A stretch of 64,000 nt of DNA from Mucilaginibacter saanensis (GTDB lineage Bacteria; Bacteroidota; Bacteroidia; Sphingobacteriales; Sphingobacteriaceae), in NCBI RefSeq assembly GCF_014200575.1, contig NZ_JACHBZ010000009.1, forward strand, positions 120,242-184,241, read 5' to 3'. The notes beneath the pieces are model-generated. The model saw only the letters and a program-made list of their open reading frames with translations, made no database searches and was not told where the DNA came from. The position numbers were made by a program, and so were the translations under genes. The stretch's first letter is position 1; the number at the start of each line of letters is the position of its first letter. Below are positions 26,205 through 35,230 of this stretch, in pieces.

Positions 26205-26544
26205 TAATATAATATAAAGCCACTAACAGGGGCTAATATAAACATTTAGGGTTGTTGCGTGCCGAACGCTCACGCGTTTTAACACTTTTTTACAAACCGT
26301 ATAAATTTGAATAATGCAAAAGCAATATTATTGACACGCTATCGGCGCACCTTTAATTGCTTTTTACATATCAACGGAAAGTTATAAGCAATATGCTATA
26401 TGTTGGAAATGATAACACGATTGTTACTTTTTTGCCCGGTGTATCATTATTAAGTACCGGGGGTTTAATCTTCCTGTTGTTAGGCTTGCTCATTTACCAT
26501 CTGTATTAAAAATAACGTAGCTTTACTATCCTATAGCGTTTAAC
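26205..26544. other. Divergent intergenic region
   Basis: This 340-bp region between the MG2-like gene and the AraC regulator must hold promoters for both. No clear -7 box was found. It contains one possible 38-codon frame (26393-26509), listed separately. Confidence 0.6.
26393..26509 (+). CDS. Possible 38-residue membrane peptide
   Basis: An ATG at 26393 opens MLYVGNDNTIVTFLPGVSLL and then one hydrophobic segment of about 18 residues ending LLIYHLY before the TAA at 26509. It precedes the AraC gene by 35 bp on the same strand. The charge pattern fits a small membrane protein, but no family support is available and it may be chance. Confidence 0.25.
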   Translation: MLYVGNDNTIVTFLPGVSLLSTGGLIFLLLGLLIYHLY

Positions 26545-27357
26545 ATGCAATTAACCCCATCGTTATATCTGTCAAACATTGTAAAGCACTATCTGGTATT
26601 GGAGAGTGACTATGACCGGGAGCTCCATTATCGTTTATTTTCTGACGGTAACCCGGGGATGGTATTTTATTTTAAAACGCCGCTTTTGCAATATGTAGCT
26701 AACCATGTTGATGCGCATCCGCGCAGCTTTGTTTACGGGCAGTTAACGCAGTATAAAAACCTAATGTCGGCAGGTAAATTAGGGATGCTGGTGGTGGTTT
26801 TGCAACCCTATGGTATTTATGCACTGTCAAAAATTGCGGCCTGCGAGTTAAATGATAACGTGGCAAACCTAAAAGATCTGTTTGGCATTGGCGGCGGCGA
26901 TCTGGAAGATGAGGTTTTAAATGCTGATGATGCCAAAGAAAGAATCAATTGTATAGAACGCTTTATGCTCAATAGGCTGGCGGGTTTAATTTATCCGGAT
27001 AAGATACTTACCGGTGCGTTAAAAATGATAACCGGTCATAAAGGAGCTATCCCGGTAGCCAGTTTGCTTGAGGTATTGCCGGTGACCGAAAGGCAGCTGG
27101 AACGTAAGTTTAAACAATTTATAGGTATCAGCCCCAAACGGTTTTCAGACACCATACGGCTGCAGTTTTTTTTAAAATCGTTACAGAAACAATCATCCGG
27201 TAATAATATTACACACGCCGTTTATGAAGGTGGATATTACGACCAGGCCCATTTAAATAACTATTTTAAAAAGAGTATTGGCATAAATCCGTCGCAATAC
27301 AGGGCCAACAGCAACCATCTGGCTATTAATTTTATACAAACTTCCGGGCTTCTGTAA
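26545..27357 (+). CDS. AraC-family transcriptional regulator
   Basis: The 270-residue product has an N-terminal ligand-binding-like domain (about 1-150, of the DUF6597 type: GMVFYFKTPLLQYV, YGQLTQYKNLMSAGKLGML) and a C-terminal double helix-turn-helix (about 165-260: VTERQLERKFKQFIGISPKR and GYYDQAHLNNYFKKSIGINP). It should bind DNA as a dimer. The nitrilase-family gene 76 bp downstream is the obvious candidate target. Confidence 0.93.
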   Translation: MQLTPSLYLSNIVKHYLVLESDYDRELHYRLFSDGNPGMVFYFKTPLLQYVANHVDAHPRSFVYGQLTQYKNLMSAGKLGMLVVVLQPYGIYALSKIAACELNDNVANLKDLFGIGGGDLEDEVLNADDAKERINCIERFMLNRLAGLIYPDKILTGALKMITGHKGAIPVASLLEVLPVTERQLERKFKQFIGISPKRFSDTIRLQFFLKSLQKQSSGNNITHAVYEGGYYDQAHLNNYFKKSIGINPSQYRANSNHLAINFIQTSGLL

Positions 27358-27433
27358 TTGTCGGTTTTTTACAATTTTTAACTTTTTTGTGCGCTTAGTT
27401 TTGTTGAACATTAGTTTTAATAAACAAAAGCAC

Positions 27434-28381
27434 ATGAAAAACTTGAAAATTGCAACCGCCCAGTTTGAAAATAAAAGTGGCGACAAAGCCTACAACCTGT
27501 CGATTATTAAAAGTTTAACCGAAAAGGCCGCCCTACAGGGAGCCGATGTGGTTGCTTTCCATGAATGCTCATTAACAGGGTTAACTTTTACCCGGCATCT
27601 TAATGAACAAGAAATGCTTGACCTGGCCGAACTTATACCCGGCGGACCGAGTGTTGATGCCCTAACCGCTTATGCCCGTGAGTTTAATATAGCCATATTA
27701 GCCGGACTGTTTGAAAAGGACGAGCAGGGCAACCTTTATAAGGCGCAAATTTGTGTTGATAAGAATGGGTTGGTGGCTAAATTCAGAAAGCTGCATCCTT
27801 TTATGAACCCTCATGTGAAACCGGGCAATAGCTACGTAGTGTTTGATCTGCTGGGCTGGAAATGCGGTATGCTGATATGCTATGATAATAATATTATTGA
27901 AAATGTAAGGGCGACTGCCTTATTGGGGGCCGTTATTATTTTTATGCCGCATGTTACCATGTGTACACCATCAACCAGGCCCGGCGCGGGTTTTGTTGAT
28001 CCGGAACTATGGAAAAATAAAGAAGATAACAAAGAGTTATTGCGCGCAGAGTTTGATGGGCTTAAAGGCCGCAAGTGGCTTATGAAATGGCTGCCGGCCC
28101 GCGCTTATGACAATGCCATTTACGCTGTTTTTTCAAACCCTATTGGGATGGATGGTGATCAGTTAAAAAATGGCTGCTCCATGATTGTTGACCCTTATGG
28201 CGATGTGATAACGGAATGTACATCGTTAGATAATGAAATTGCTATTGCTGAAATAAGCGCCGATAAATTAACACTTGCCGGCGGACACAGATATATTAAT
28301 GCCCGGAAACCTGAGTTATACAGCAATATTATTGGCCAGCCTCATGAAAGCGAGCAAAAGGTGGCCTGGTTAAATGAGTAG
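27434..28381 (+). CDS. Nitrilase-superfamily amidohydrolase
   Basis: The ATG at 27434 (MKNLKIATAQFENKSGDKAY) is preferred; the longer frame from 27389 adds only leader. The 315-residue enzyme has the Glu-Lys-Cys triad: Glu in VVAFHECSLTG, Lys in AKFRKLHPF and Cys in KCGMLICYDNN. It should hydrolyse a C-N bond of an amide or nitrile. The branch is close to predicted carbon-nitrogen hydrolases with no fixed substrate. A TAGTTTTG box lies at 27396-27403, but its spacing to a -33 element is poor. Regulation by the adjacent AraC protein is inferred. Confidence 0.92.
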   Translation: MKNLKIATAQFENKSGDKAYNLSIIKSLTEKAALQGADVVAFHECSLTGLTFTRHLNEQEMLDLAELIPGGPSVDALTAYAREFNIAILAGLFEKDEQGNLYKAQICVDKNGLVAKFRKLHPFMNPHVKPGNSYVVFDLLGWKCGMLICYDNNIIENVRATALLGAVIIFMPHVTMCTPSTRPGAGFVDPELWKNKEDNKELLRAEFDGLKGRKWLMKWLPARAYDNAIYAVFSNPIGMDGDQLKNGCSMIVDPYGDVITECTSLDNEIAIAEISADKLTLAGGHRYINARKPELYSNIIGQPHESEQKVAWLNE

Positions 28382-28469
28382 GTGATACCAGTGTTGATAA
28401 ATTATTTTTTGTTGGTAATTAGTTCAGGTACCTGGCGGGCTTAGGTTTTAGAATTGGATACTTTTGGGT

Positions 28470-29033
28470 ATGGCAACTTTAAAGTTATTTATGCTGCTGC
28501 TGGGCAGCAAGGCACCAGGCAGGCATACCGAACAGCACGATGTGTTTTTTGGTATTGCGGAAACATTAAAAGAGCTGATCCCGGATATTAATGCTTTTTG
28601 GCCGGAGGCTATCGGGAAAATTCATGTTGATGCCTGGCGCCAGGTTAATGTTGTTCAAGGGTATCATATTGAAGTAGCTGAAAGAACAGCTGATAGTCAG
28701 GGTCAGGAACATCAGTTGTTTTTTATTAACCTTGGCGGCTATAAAAAAGATCTTTTTGATGAGCCTCATTTTAAGATAATAACCGTACAGCCTAATAAAG
28801 CTGCTGCTTTTGCCTTTGCAAAAAGCACCGATTTTTTTCAGGAGGTGCACTTTCCCGGAGCCGAATCGCACATTGATGATAAGTATGGGGTAGATGTTGA
28901 TGACCTGTACCAGATTGATGAAATTTTACCGCCTCATCAAAAAGAAAAATTCAGGCTTCGTATTACCTCGGGGACTACACTTCCTGCTGATGAAATTCAC
29001 CTCGGATATTTTAAACTGAATGCACTGCCATAG
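28470..29033 (+). CDS. DUF1543-family protein
   Basis: The ATG at 28470 (MATLKLFMLLLGSKAPGRHT) is chosen over a TTG two codons upstream. The 187-residue soluble protein has the DUF1543 signature LKLFMLLLGSKAPGRHTEQH near its start and a second related half (FFINLGGYKKDLFDEPHFKI). The role is unknown. It sits alone between the nitrilase and methionine sulfoxide reductase genes. Confidence 0.9.
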   Translation: MATLKLFMLLLGSKAPGRHTEQHDVFFGIAETLKELIPDINAFWPEAIGKIHVDAWRQVNVVQGYHIEVAERTADSQGQEHQLFFINLGGYKKDLFDEPHFKIITVQPNKAAAFAFAKSTDFFQEVHFPGAESHIDDKYGVDVDDLYQIDEILPPHQKEKFRLRITSGTTLPADEIHLGYFKLNALP

Positions 29034-29137
29034 CAGCAATTAAAACATGCTGTTAACGGTCAGCTTTGTGTAAAAAACCTGATTGTTATCAAGGTTAGTA
29101 ATACCTTTGGTTGGTTTTTACCGTAAGTACCTTATAT

Positions 29138-29620
29138 ATGCGTAAAATTATCATAGCATTGCTATTCCTGTTGCCGTTTGTGGTATCGGGCTGCAAACAG
29201 AAAACAGAGGCACAAGAAGTCGCCACCAAGCCGGGATATAATAAGCTGACTCCCGAACAGGAAGCAGTAATTGTTAACAAAGAAACAGAAATGCCTTTTA
29301 CAGGTAAGTATCTTAAAGACATGGGCGAGGGGATATATGTTTGCGCACGGTGTAACGCACCGTTGTATACCTCCAAAAGTAAATTTGATTCGCACTGCGG
29401 ATGGCCAAGTTTTGATGATGAAATTAAAGGAGCCGTTAAGCGCCTGCCTGATGCCGATGGTATGCGAACCGAAATAGAGTGCGCCAAATGCGGGGCCCAT
29501 TTAGGACATGTGTTTTTGGGCGAGGGGCTTACGGCGAAAAATACACGCCACTGTGTTAATTCCCTGTCGCTGAAGTTTATACCCGCAGCCGAAGTTAATA
29601 AGATGAAACAGCATCAATAA
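29138..29620 (+). CDS. msrB: Exported lipoprotein peptide-methionine (R)-S-oxide reductase
   Basis: The ATG at 29138 is preferred, since it gives a compact lipoprotein signal (MRKIIIALLFLLPFVVSGC, acylated Cys at 19). The MsrB domain (about 35-155) has both zinc pairs (CARCNAPL and CAKCGAHLGHVF), HCGWPSFDD and the catalytic Cys in TRHCVNSLSLKF. It reduces the R form of oxidised methionine in the periplasm or outer envelope. It is followed 26 bp later by an exported MsrA, so both stereoisomers are covered. Confidence 0.96.
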   Translation: MRKIIIALLFLLPFVVSGCKQKTEAQEVATKPGYNKLTPEQEAVIVNKETEMPFTGKYLKDMGEGIYVCARCNAPLYTSKSKFDSHCGWPSFDDEIKGAVKRLPDADGMRTEIECAKCGAHLGHVFLGEGLTAKNTRHCVNSLSLKFIPAAEVNKMKQHQ

Positions 29621-29646
29621 TCATTAACCAGTTTAAAATACTATAT

Positions 29647-30270
29647 ATGTATCGCAATAATTTCTGCCTGTTATTTTTTGTTTTATTATTTAATACGGCT
29701 GCTTTTGCTCAAAAGCCAGCGGCTGTGCCATCGGGTACACAAACAGCTACTTTTGGAATGGGTTGCTTTTGGTGTTCCGAAGCTATTTTTACACGGCTTA
29801 AAGGCGTTGTAAAGGTAGAATCTGGTTTTTCAGGTGGTACGGTTAAAAACCCGAGCTATGAGCAGGTTTGCACCGGCGAAACTGGTCACGCCGAGGTTGT
29901 ACAGGTATCTTTTGATCCTAAAGTGATCAGCTATGCTGACCTGCTTGAAGTTTTCTGGAAAATGCACGACCCTACCACTCTGAACAGGCAGGGCGAAGAC
30001 GAAGGTACCCAATACCGTTCCGTAATATTTTACCGGGATGCCGCGCAAAAAACCGAAGCTGAAAAATATAAAGCTGCCTTAAACCAGGCAAAAGCATATC
30101 CTAATCCTATAGTTACACAGATTGTACCTTTTCAGGCTTTTTACAAAGCTGAGGATTATCATCAAAATTATTTTGCCCTCAATGGCCGTAAACCTTACTG
30201 TCGCCTGGTGATATTACCTAAAGTACAAAAGTTGGAGGAAGTTTTTAAAAGTAAGTTAAAAAGTAACTAA
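29647..30270 (+). CDS. msrA: Exported peptide-methionine (S)-S-oxide reductase
   Basis: The 207-residue product has a signal peptide (1-20, NTAAFAQ). The MsrA domain begins at about 34 with TATFGMGCFWCSEAIFTRL, holding the catalytic Cys. Conserved VESGFSGG, YEQVCTGETGHAEVVQV, FWKMHDPTTLNRQGEDEGTQ and YHQNYF follow. It reduces the S form of methionine sulfoxide. Export together with MsrB indicates an extracytoplasmic repair pair. The electron donor is not encoded beside it; a periplasmic thioredoxin-like protein would be needed. Confidence 0.96.
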   Translation: MYRNNFCLLFFVLLFNTAAFAQKPAAVPSGTQTATFGMGCFWCSEAIFTRLKGVVKVESGFSGGTVKNPSYEQVCTGETGHAEVVQVSFDPKVISYADLLEVFWKMHDPTTLNRQGEDEGTQYRSVIFYRDAAQKTEAEKYKAALNQAKAYPNPIVTQIVPFQAFYKAEDYHQNYFALNGRKPYCRLVILPKVQKLEEVFKSKLKSN

Positions 30271-30387
30271 GCCACAGCATCGGTATTCAGGCATACATAA
30301 GCCCTTCGTCATAACCTGCAATTTATTAAAACCTATCCTTAAAGTTTAGGTTTATTATTTTGAGTAATGATTAAAAAGGAACAGGCT

Positions 30388-30795
30388 ATGTTGAGCACTT
30401 ATTATAAAATATGGGTTGATGCCATTGTGCAGGAAAGAGCAAAAAAAGGCGATCAGGGTAATTGGAAAGCATTTACTATTATCCCGATGTCGTTATTGCA
30501 GGGCATAAATTTGCTAACCTTACTTTTTGTTGTCAGGATAATAACTCACAGGGGTATACCCATAGTGTTAAGCCTGAATATATTCAGGGAGCGGGCGTTA
30601 AATACCTTTTTCGCAGGCATATTTACTTTTTTTATACCTTTTTTAATCCTTAACTATCTGCTGGTGTTTTATAACGAACGTTACCAACAGCTTACTAAAA
30701 CTTATGCCGCCAGCAATGGTAAACTTTACCGCAAATACTTTTTTATAACTGTTGGTGTCATCGTAATTCCACTGGCGCTGAAATTGATTTTTTAA
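30388..30795 (+). CDS. Hypothetical membrane protein, 135 aa
   Basis: The ATG at 30388 (MLSTYYKIWVDAIVQERAKK) is preferred over one at 30367. Three hydrophobic stretches are visible: about 30-55 (IIPMSLLQGINLLTLLFVV), 70-95 (FAGIFTFFIPFLILNYLLVF) and 115-135 (FFITVGVIVIPLALKLIF). It has no recognised family beyond a general resemblance to small Sphingobacteriaceae membrane proteins. It stands alone after the Msr pair. Confidence 0.75.
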   Translation: MLSTYYKIWVDAIVQERAKKGDQGNWKAFTIIPMSLLQGINLLTLLFVVRIITHRGIPIVLSLNIFRERALNTFFAGIFTFFIPFLILNYLLVFYNERYQQLTKTYAASNGKLYRKYFFITVGVIVIPLALKLIF

Positions 30796-30986
30796 AAATG
30801 CATTGGTAGGCAAGTGAGCCCTCGCGGATACATAAAAATCGTTTTATGTAATTTTTAAATCAAAATACCAATTTGGTTTTTGGTATAAAATATATCTCTG
30901 TTTGTTTTTAATTATGTTTTAATTGACTATACTTGTTCGGTATAATAATATACTGAGCTATTAATCTTATATCAATTTAAAACTTT

Positions 30987-31400
30987 ATGAGCCAGCAACA
31001 CCCAAACCTATTGTTGATCAATTCATTTTTTGAAGCTTATGCAGGTAATAATCTTGCAGCAATTAAACAGATTCTTGCTCCCGACGTTGAATGGATAATT
31101 CCGGGCAGGCATCCTTTAAGCGGGACAAAAATTGGCGTGGATGCGGTGCTCGGCTATTTTAAACAACTTCAGGTGTGTGCATTTCAGGCCTCGCCCATAG
31201 TGATGGGCGTAAATGACGATTATGTTATTGATTGCCATTTAAACTGGAGCAATCTTGCCGATGGCGAAAACATGAAACGTATGTCGTGCCTGCTATGGAA
31301 GTTTAACGACGGCAAAATTAATAAGGTGTATAACTTCCCTGAAGACCAGCACCTGGTTGATGCCTTTTTTAACAACGCTTACGGCCAGGCAGCTATTTAA
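30987..31400 (+). CDS. SnoaL/NTF2-like protein
   Basis: The 137-residue protein has the NTF2-like cone fold: N-terminal helix LLLINSFFEAYAGNNLAAIK, then ILAPDVEWIIPGRHPLSGTK, a typical SnoaL-like strand pair, and a C-terminal GKINKVYNFPEDQHLVDAFF. Such proteins include ketosteroid-isomerase-like enzymes and binding domains. No catalytic assignment is possible. It lies 36 bp upstream of an O-methyltransferase gene and may be co-transcribed. Confidence 0.88.
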   Translation: MSQQHPNLLLINSFFEAYAGNNLAAIKQILAPDVEWIIPGRHPLSGTKIGVDAVLGYFKQLQVCAFQASPIVMGVNDDYVIDCHLNWSNLADGENMKRMSCLLWKFNDGKINKVYNFPEDQHLVDAFFNNAYGQAAI

Positions 31401-31436
31401 TTTGCAGATACACTGCATCATCATATACCTTACCAA

Positions 31437-32021
31437 ATGAACCAGGAAATAAATCAAGCATATCCCAAAGCTTATTGGGATATTGACAACGCTGCAAAAG
31501 AGTCGGGTTTTACTATGGCATCTGATGCTTTAACCTGCTCGTTGCTCAAAACACTTGCCGCCACAAAACCGGGGGGCAAATTTTTAGAACTGGGAACTGG
31601 AACTGGCCTGTCCACCTCATGGCTGCTGGATGGGATGGACGAGGTATCAACCCTAATCTCTATCGACAATGAAGCCCGCTTCCTGGCTATAGCTCAACAG
31701 TTTTTAGGTGATGATGACCGTTTGGGGTTGATTTGTACTGACGGAGCTGATTGGTTTGACCAAAACAAGCATTTAAAGTTTGATTATATTTTTGCAGATA
31801 CCTGGCATGGCAAATATTTACTGCTTGATGAGGCAATAGCCATGCTTAACCCGGGAGGCCTGTATATTATTGATGATATGCTGCCTCAACCCAACTGGCC
31901 AGATGGGCACCAAGAAAAAGCCATTAAGCTTATAGAGGCGCTGGAACAACGAACAGATCTGGTGCTTACCAAACAATGCTGGGCAACGGGTATTGTAATT
32001 GCGGTGAAAAAGGCAGCGTAA
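31437..32021 (+). CDS. O-methyltransferase-type SAM-dependent methyltransferase
   Basis: The 194-residue class I enzyme has motif I KFLELGTGTGLSTSWLLDGM (about 45-64), an acidic loop LISIDNEARFLAIAQ, motif FDYIFADTWHGKYLLLDEAI and post-motif LNPGGLYIIDDMLPQPNWPD, where DD is the metal-binding position seen in the catechol O-methyltransferase group. The substrate is unknown. It is downstream of the SnoaL-like gene. Confidence 0.9.
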   Translation: MNQEINQAYPKAYWDIDNAAKESGFTMASDALTCSLLKTLAATKPGGKFLELGTGTGLSTSWLLDGMDEVSTLISIDNEARFLAIAQQFLGDDDRLGLICTDGADWFDQNKHLKFDYIFADTWHGKYLLLDEAIAMLNPGGLYIIDDMLPQPNWPDGHQEKAIKLIEALEQRTDLVLTKQCWATGIVIAVKKAA

Positions 32022-32058
32022 TTTGATTGCAGGGACTTATGTCAGGAATGTATATTTG
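32022..32058 (+). promoter_or_regulatory. Candidate promoter of the CYTH gene
   Basis: TATATTTG at 32051-32058 fits the Bacteroidota -7 consensus TAnnTTTG and lies 35 bp before the CYTH start codon. TTTG at 32022-32025 could be the -33 element, but the 25-bp spacing is longer than usual. Confidence 0.45.
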
Positions 32059-32093
32059 CGCCAGTATATAGGTAGCCATAAAATAACAACCCC

Positions 32094-32561
32094 ATGGGAG
32101 TAGAGATTGAACGTAAGTTTTTGGTAGATGATAAAAAGTGGCAGCAATTGGCCAAACCCGTGGGTAAGCATTTTAGGCAGGGTTATATTTTAAGCGATAA
32201 AGCCAAAACCATACGGATCCGGGTTACTGACGAGCACGGTTATATTACCATAAAGGGAGCAACGCAGGGGATTAGCCGGGCTGAGTATGAGTATACCATT
32301 CCAGTGCAGGAAGCGGGCGAGTTACTGAATAATTTTGCCATATCTGAACTGGAAAAGTATCGTTACTGTATTACTTTTGCTGGCAAACTTTGGGAAGTAG
32401 ATGAGTTTTTAGGTAGCAATAAAGGCCTGCTTGTAGCCGAAATTGAGCTGGAACAGGAAACGGAAACTTTTGAGCTACCACAGTGGATTACCGTTGAGGT
32501 TACCGGCGATAACAGATATTACAATTCAAACCTGGCAGTAAATCCGTTCAGCAACTGGTAG
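32094..32561 (+). CDS. CYTH-domain (triphosphate tunnel metalloenzyme) protein
   Basis: This 155-residue protein begins MGVEIERKFLVDDKKW, containing the E-x-E-x-K signature of the CYTH superfamily. A second half carries YEYTIPVQEAGELL, KYRYCITFAGKLWEVDEFLG and LLVAEIELEQETETF, whose acidic residues bind metal. Members hydrolyse inorganic triphosphate or thiamine triphosphate. The length matches the single-domain bacterial form. Confidence 0.95.
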   Translation: MGVEIERKFLVDDKKWQQLAKPVGKHFRQGYILSDKAKTIRIRVTDEHGYITIKGATQGISRAEYEYTIPVQEAGELLNNFAISELEKYRYCITFAGKLWEVDEFLGSNKGLLVAEIELEQETETFELPQWITVEVTGDNRYYNSNLAVNPFSNW

Positions 32562-32588
32562 TATAGGAGCCAATAATTGTGGCGCTGT

Positions 32589-32882
32589 TTACGCGCTTTC
32601 GGGTAGGGCCAGCAGCTGGTCGTTTTCAGATTCGTCTTTAACTGTTTTTACATATTTGTTGCCTTCGGGACAAACCGCAGGTATCAGCGTGGTTTTATTG
32701 CCATGCTGGTCAACAATATAGGCTTCACCGTCGCCGTCCTTGATCCAGTCGTAAAGTTTAGCCCTTTCGGTTATACCTTTTACATTGATACGCTCATTCA
32801 CCCACTCCAGCGAGTCTATCGCTATATAAGGGTTTTCATGCAGCCTGGTATCGGTTTTTATGTATAATATACGCACTGCCAT
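32589..32882 (-). CDS. DUF3892-type protein
   Basis: The 97-residue protein begins MAVRILYIKTDTRLHENPYI and has the family pattern: an N-terminal strand, IDSLEWVNE, YDWIKDGDGEAYIVDQHGN and the C-terminal KYVKTVKDESENDQLLALPE. The family is small and functionless in databases as far as I know. It converges on the CYTH gene. Confidence 0.8.
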   Translation of the reverse strand: MAVRILYIKTDTRLHENPYIAIDSLEWVNERINVKGITERAKLYDWIKDGDGEAYIVDQHGNKTTLIPAVCPEGNKYVKTVKDESENDQLLALPESA

Positions 32883-33075
32883 TGTTCATTTGCTTTAATT
32901 AATAGGTTTTATAAAATTAAAACAAATGATAAAACGGGTAAATAGGTGTTTTAACCCATTCTTGGTTGCGTAAAATTACTTACGGTATATGTTTACAAAC
33001 TACAGATAAATGTTTCCTGACGCAACTTTAAGCCAGTAGCTAAAACCGGAGGGGAATCGGATTGAGCTTAAAAAT

Positions 33076-33116
33076 AAATCTCCTGGTTTAAGGCAAGAAC
33101 CTAAGCCAGGAGATTT
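33076..33116 (-). terminator. Terminator of the 72-residue hypothetical gene
   Basis: AAATCTCCTGG (33076-33086) and CCAGGAGATTT (33106-33116) form an 11-bp perfect stem extended by inner pairs, followed on the minus strand by ATTTTTAAG. It begins 12 bp after the stop codon. Confidence 0.75.
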
Positions 33117-33127
33117 ACTATAAATTA

Positions 33128-33346
33128 TTAAGACCAGCCTTCGCCTTTTTTAGCGTTGCCATTTTTAACATGTTCTTCAGCTGTTGCTTTTCCCATAATG
33201 GCTGCCATTTTATTGCCAGCGCTATCTTTGCCAGTTGCAATGTACCTGCCCGATTTAACGTCGATAACCGGATCGATCATTGGTACATTTTTAGTCTTAG
33301 TCTTTACTGAATACGCGGTAATGCCGCTTCCTTTTTCTGTTGCCAT
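33128..33346 (-). CDS. Small hypothetical protein, 72 aa
   Basis: The protein starts MATEKGSGITAYSVKTKTKN, is basic and soluble, and contains MIDPVIDVKSGRYIATGKDS and a C-terminal HVKNGNAKKGEGWS. The segment resembles small conserved proteins of environmental Bacteroidota, but no family name is certain. It has its own terminator. The plus-strand frame on top of it is hydrophobic by base composition and rejected. Confidence 0.72.
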   Translation of the reverse strand: MATEKGSGITAYSVKTKTKNVPMIDPVIDVKSGRYIATGKDSAGNKMAAIMGKATAEEHVKNGNAKKGEGWS

Positions 33347-33486
33347 GATAAGTTCTTTTGTTTTTTAATGTTAACCCCATTTTTGCCGAATTGTTTTCGA
33401 CGTTACTTATAATTGGTATTATGCTGTAAACATGCATTAAAATTTTTTAATTCAAAATACTTCAGGTAAATATTTTGTTAACACAT

Positions 33487-34038
33487 TTAATTTTTTGTTA
33501 ATAACGTATAAATGACCGTATCTGCAAATGCCTCATTATAAAAATGATTCTCCCTGAAATAGCCTTCCTGTATAAATTCATTCTTTTTGAGCAGTTTTAT
33601 TGATGCTGCATTATGCGGGTTTACATTGGCTTGTATAGAGTGCAGTTTCATAACGTTAAAGCCATAATTGATAACCGTCTGCAGGGCTTCCTGCATTAAA
33701 CCCGCACCCTGGCGGGCCGGATTTAAAAGATAACCGATCTCGGCACGATAGTTTTCCTTTTCTATTCGCCAAAAGCCAATGCTGCCTATAAATTGATTGC
33801 TTCCCCGGAGTGTTATACACCAGGTTATGCCGTTATTACTGCTCAATAAGTCCTGTATAACTGTTATAAGTTCAATAGCATCGTTGATGTTTTTTGCCAA
33901 TGGCCGGGCTATATACTGCATAATATCCGCATTACTGCGCAGCTTAAGCAAGTCACGGGCATCGTCATAAGTAAATTGCCTTAGCTGCAAGCGCGGCGTA
34001 CTTAAAACAGGGAAGGGGCTGAAATTTACATCGAGCAT
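33487..34038 (-). CDS. GNAT N-acetyltransferase, RimJ/RimL-like
   Basis: This 183-residue protein begins with the RimL-type LSTPRLQLRQFTYDDARDLL (about 12-31). The acetyl-CoA core is at about 95-130 (YRAEIGYLLNPARQGAGLMQ), with the usual Q/R-x-x-G-x-G/A loop as RQGAGL, and ends NPHNAASIKLLKKNEFIQEG. It probably acetylates an amine or a ribosomal-protein-like N-terminus; the substrate is unknown. It lies 21 bp downstream of the M28 peptidase gene. Confidence 0.92.
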   Translation of the reverse strand: MLDVNFSPFPVLSTPRLQLRQFTYDDARDLLKLRSNADIMQYIARPLAKNINDAIELITVIQDLLSSNNGITWCITLRGSNQFIGSIGFWRIEKENYRAEIGYLLNPARQGAGLMQEALQTVINYGFNVMKLHSIQANVNPHNAASIKLLKKNEFIQEGYFRENHFYNEAFADTVIYTLLTKN

Positions 34039-34059
34039 AAATTAATATTTTGGTAATGT

Positions 34060-35214
34060 TTACCTCTTGTTCATCAGGCTGCTGTTAAACTTTACAATCA
34101 GTTTAAACAGATCTGTATATTTAGTAAGTGGCAGTGTGGCGCTGATATCGAAAACATCATGGTATGCCCTTATGCCGCCCAATGTATAAATATAAAATGC
34201 CGGTACCCCTTTTTCGGTGAAAAGATAATGATCACTGTTGGCGGCCTTACCACGCGGATTTACTTTTACCAGGTAGTTGTTCTCGCTGTTAATTTGCTTA
34301 AGTGCGGCAAATTCATGTGGATAAATAGTGGCATTCACTACGGTTATACCATCAATCCCGGTGCCCTCCAGGTCTAAATTGATCAGGAAACGGATGTTCT
34401 TTAGTGGGATCAAAGGGTTTTGCGTGAAGTATTTAGAGCCTAACAGCCCTGCCTCTTCACCCGAAAAACAAATAAAAGCCATGGTGAAAGGCTGCGGGTG
34501 GGCTGCATAATATTTTGCCATACTTAGTACCTGCGTAACACCGCTGGCATTATCATTGGCTCCGGGGAAGTAAGTATCGCTACCCATACCTCCCAAATGA
34601 TCATAATGGGCAGTGAGTACAATAATCGAATCAGGGTAGGTGGTGCCTTTTACTACGCCGCAAATGTTTGCAGTTTTAAAATCGGGGATCACCTTGTTTT
34701 CTATGTCGGCATCAATGGTTGCGGGTAATTGCTTTATCGCTTTCTTATCTATCTGTACCAATGTATAATCAAGTTCTTTACCCTCAACAGACCAGGTGAG
34801 CTTGTCCTCCAGCGATATTACAATGCGGTTTTGCTTGTCAACAAAATGGGTACTGTCTATTTGTTCCAGTTTGCCTGTACCGGTAACGCCCTTACTATCC
34901 GGACTCACAATATAATCCCTGCCGGGCTTAAGTACCGCCCCGTTGATCAATACCTTCATTTTACCGGGGAAGGTATTAACAGGGTAGTTAAATTCCTGCA
35001 GGTAGCTTTTGCCATCCATCGGTTTTACTCCATAGCTTTTAAACTGCGAGGTTAAAAAAACGGCAGCTTTGTGTACGCCATTGTTGGTATAGCCACGCCC
35101 CCAAAAGTATGGCGATGTTAGGGTATCAACCATTTTACGGGCAAATAAGCTATCCTGGGCAAATAAACTGCTGGTGGTTAACAATAGTAGTAATAAGGCA
35201 AGTTTAAATTTCAT
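34060..35214 (-). CDS. Exported M28-family metallopeptidase
   Basis: The 384-residue product has a signal peptide (1-19, SSLFAQ). Zinc ligands of the M28 fold are visible: HYDHLGG, the bridging Asp in GANDNASGVTQVL, Glu-Glu in CFSGEEAGLLGS, Asp in LINLDLEGTG and the final His in AANSDHYLF. A PA-like insert covers about 100-180. It should be a periplasmic aminopeptidase. It is between the TIM-barrel gene (16 bp upstream) and the GNAT gene, likely one transcript. Confidence 0.95.
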   Translation of the reverse strand: MKFKLALLLLLLTTSSLFAQDSLFARKMVDTLTSPYFWGRGYTNNGVHKAAVFLTSQFKSYGVKPMDGKSYLQEFNYPVNTFPGKMKVLINGAVLKPGRDYIVSPDSKGVTGTGKLEQIDSTHFVDKQNRIVISLEDKLTWSVEGKELDYTLVQIDKKAIKQLPATIDADIENKVIPDFKTANICGVVKGTTYPDSIIVLTAHYDHLGGMGSDTYFPGANDNASGVTQVLSMAKYYAAHPQPFTMAFICFSGEEAGLLGSKYFTQNPLIPLKNIRFLINLDLEGTGIDGITVVNATIYPHEFAALKQINSENNYLVKVNPRGKAANSDHYLFTEKGVPAFYIYTLGGIRAYHDVFDISATLPLTKYTDLFKLIVKFNSSLMNKR

Positions 35215-35230
35215 TTTCAGGGAATACGTA

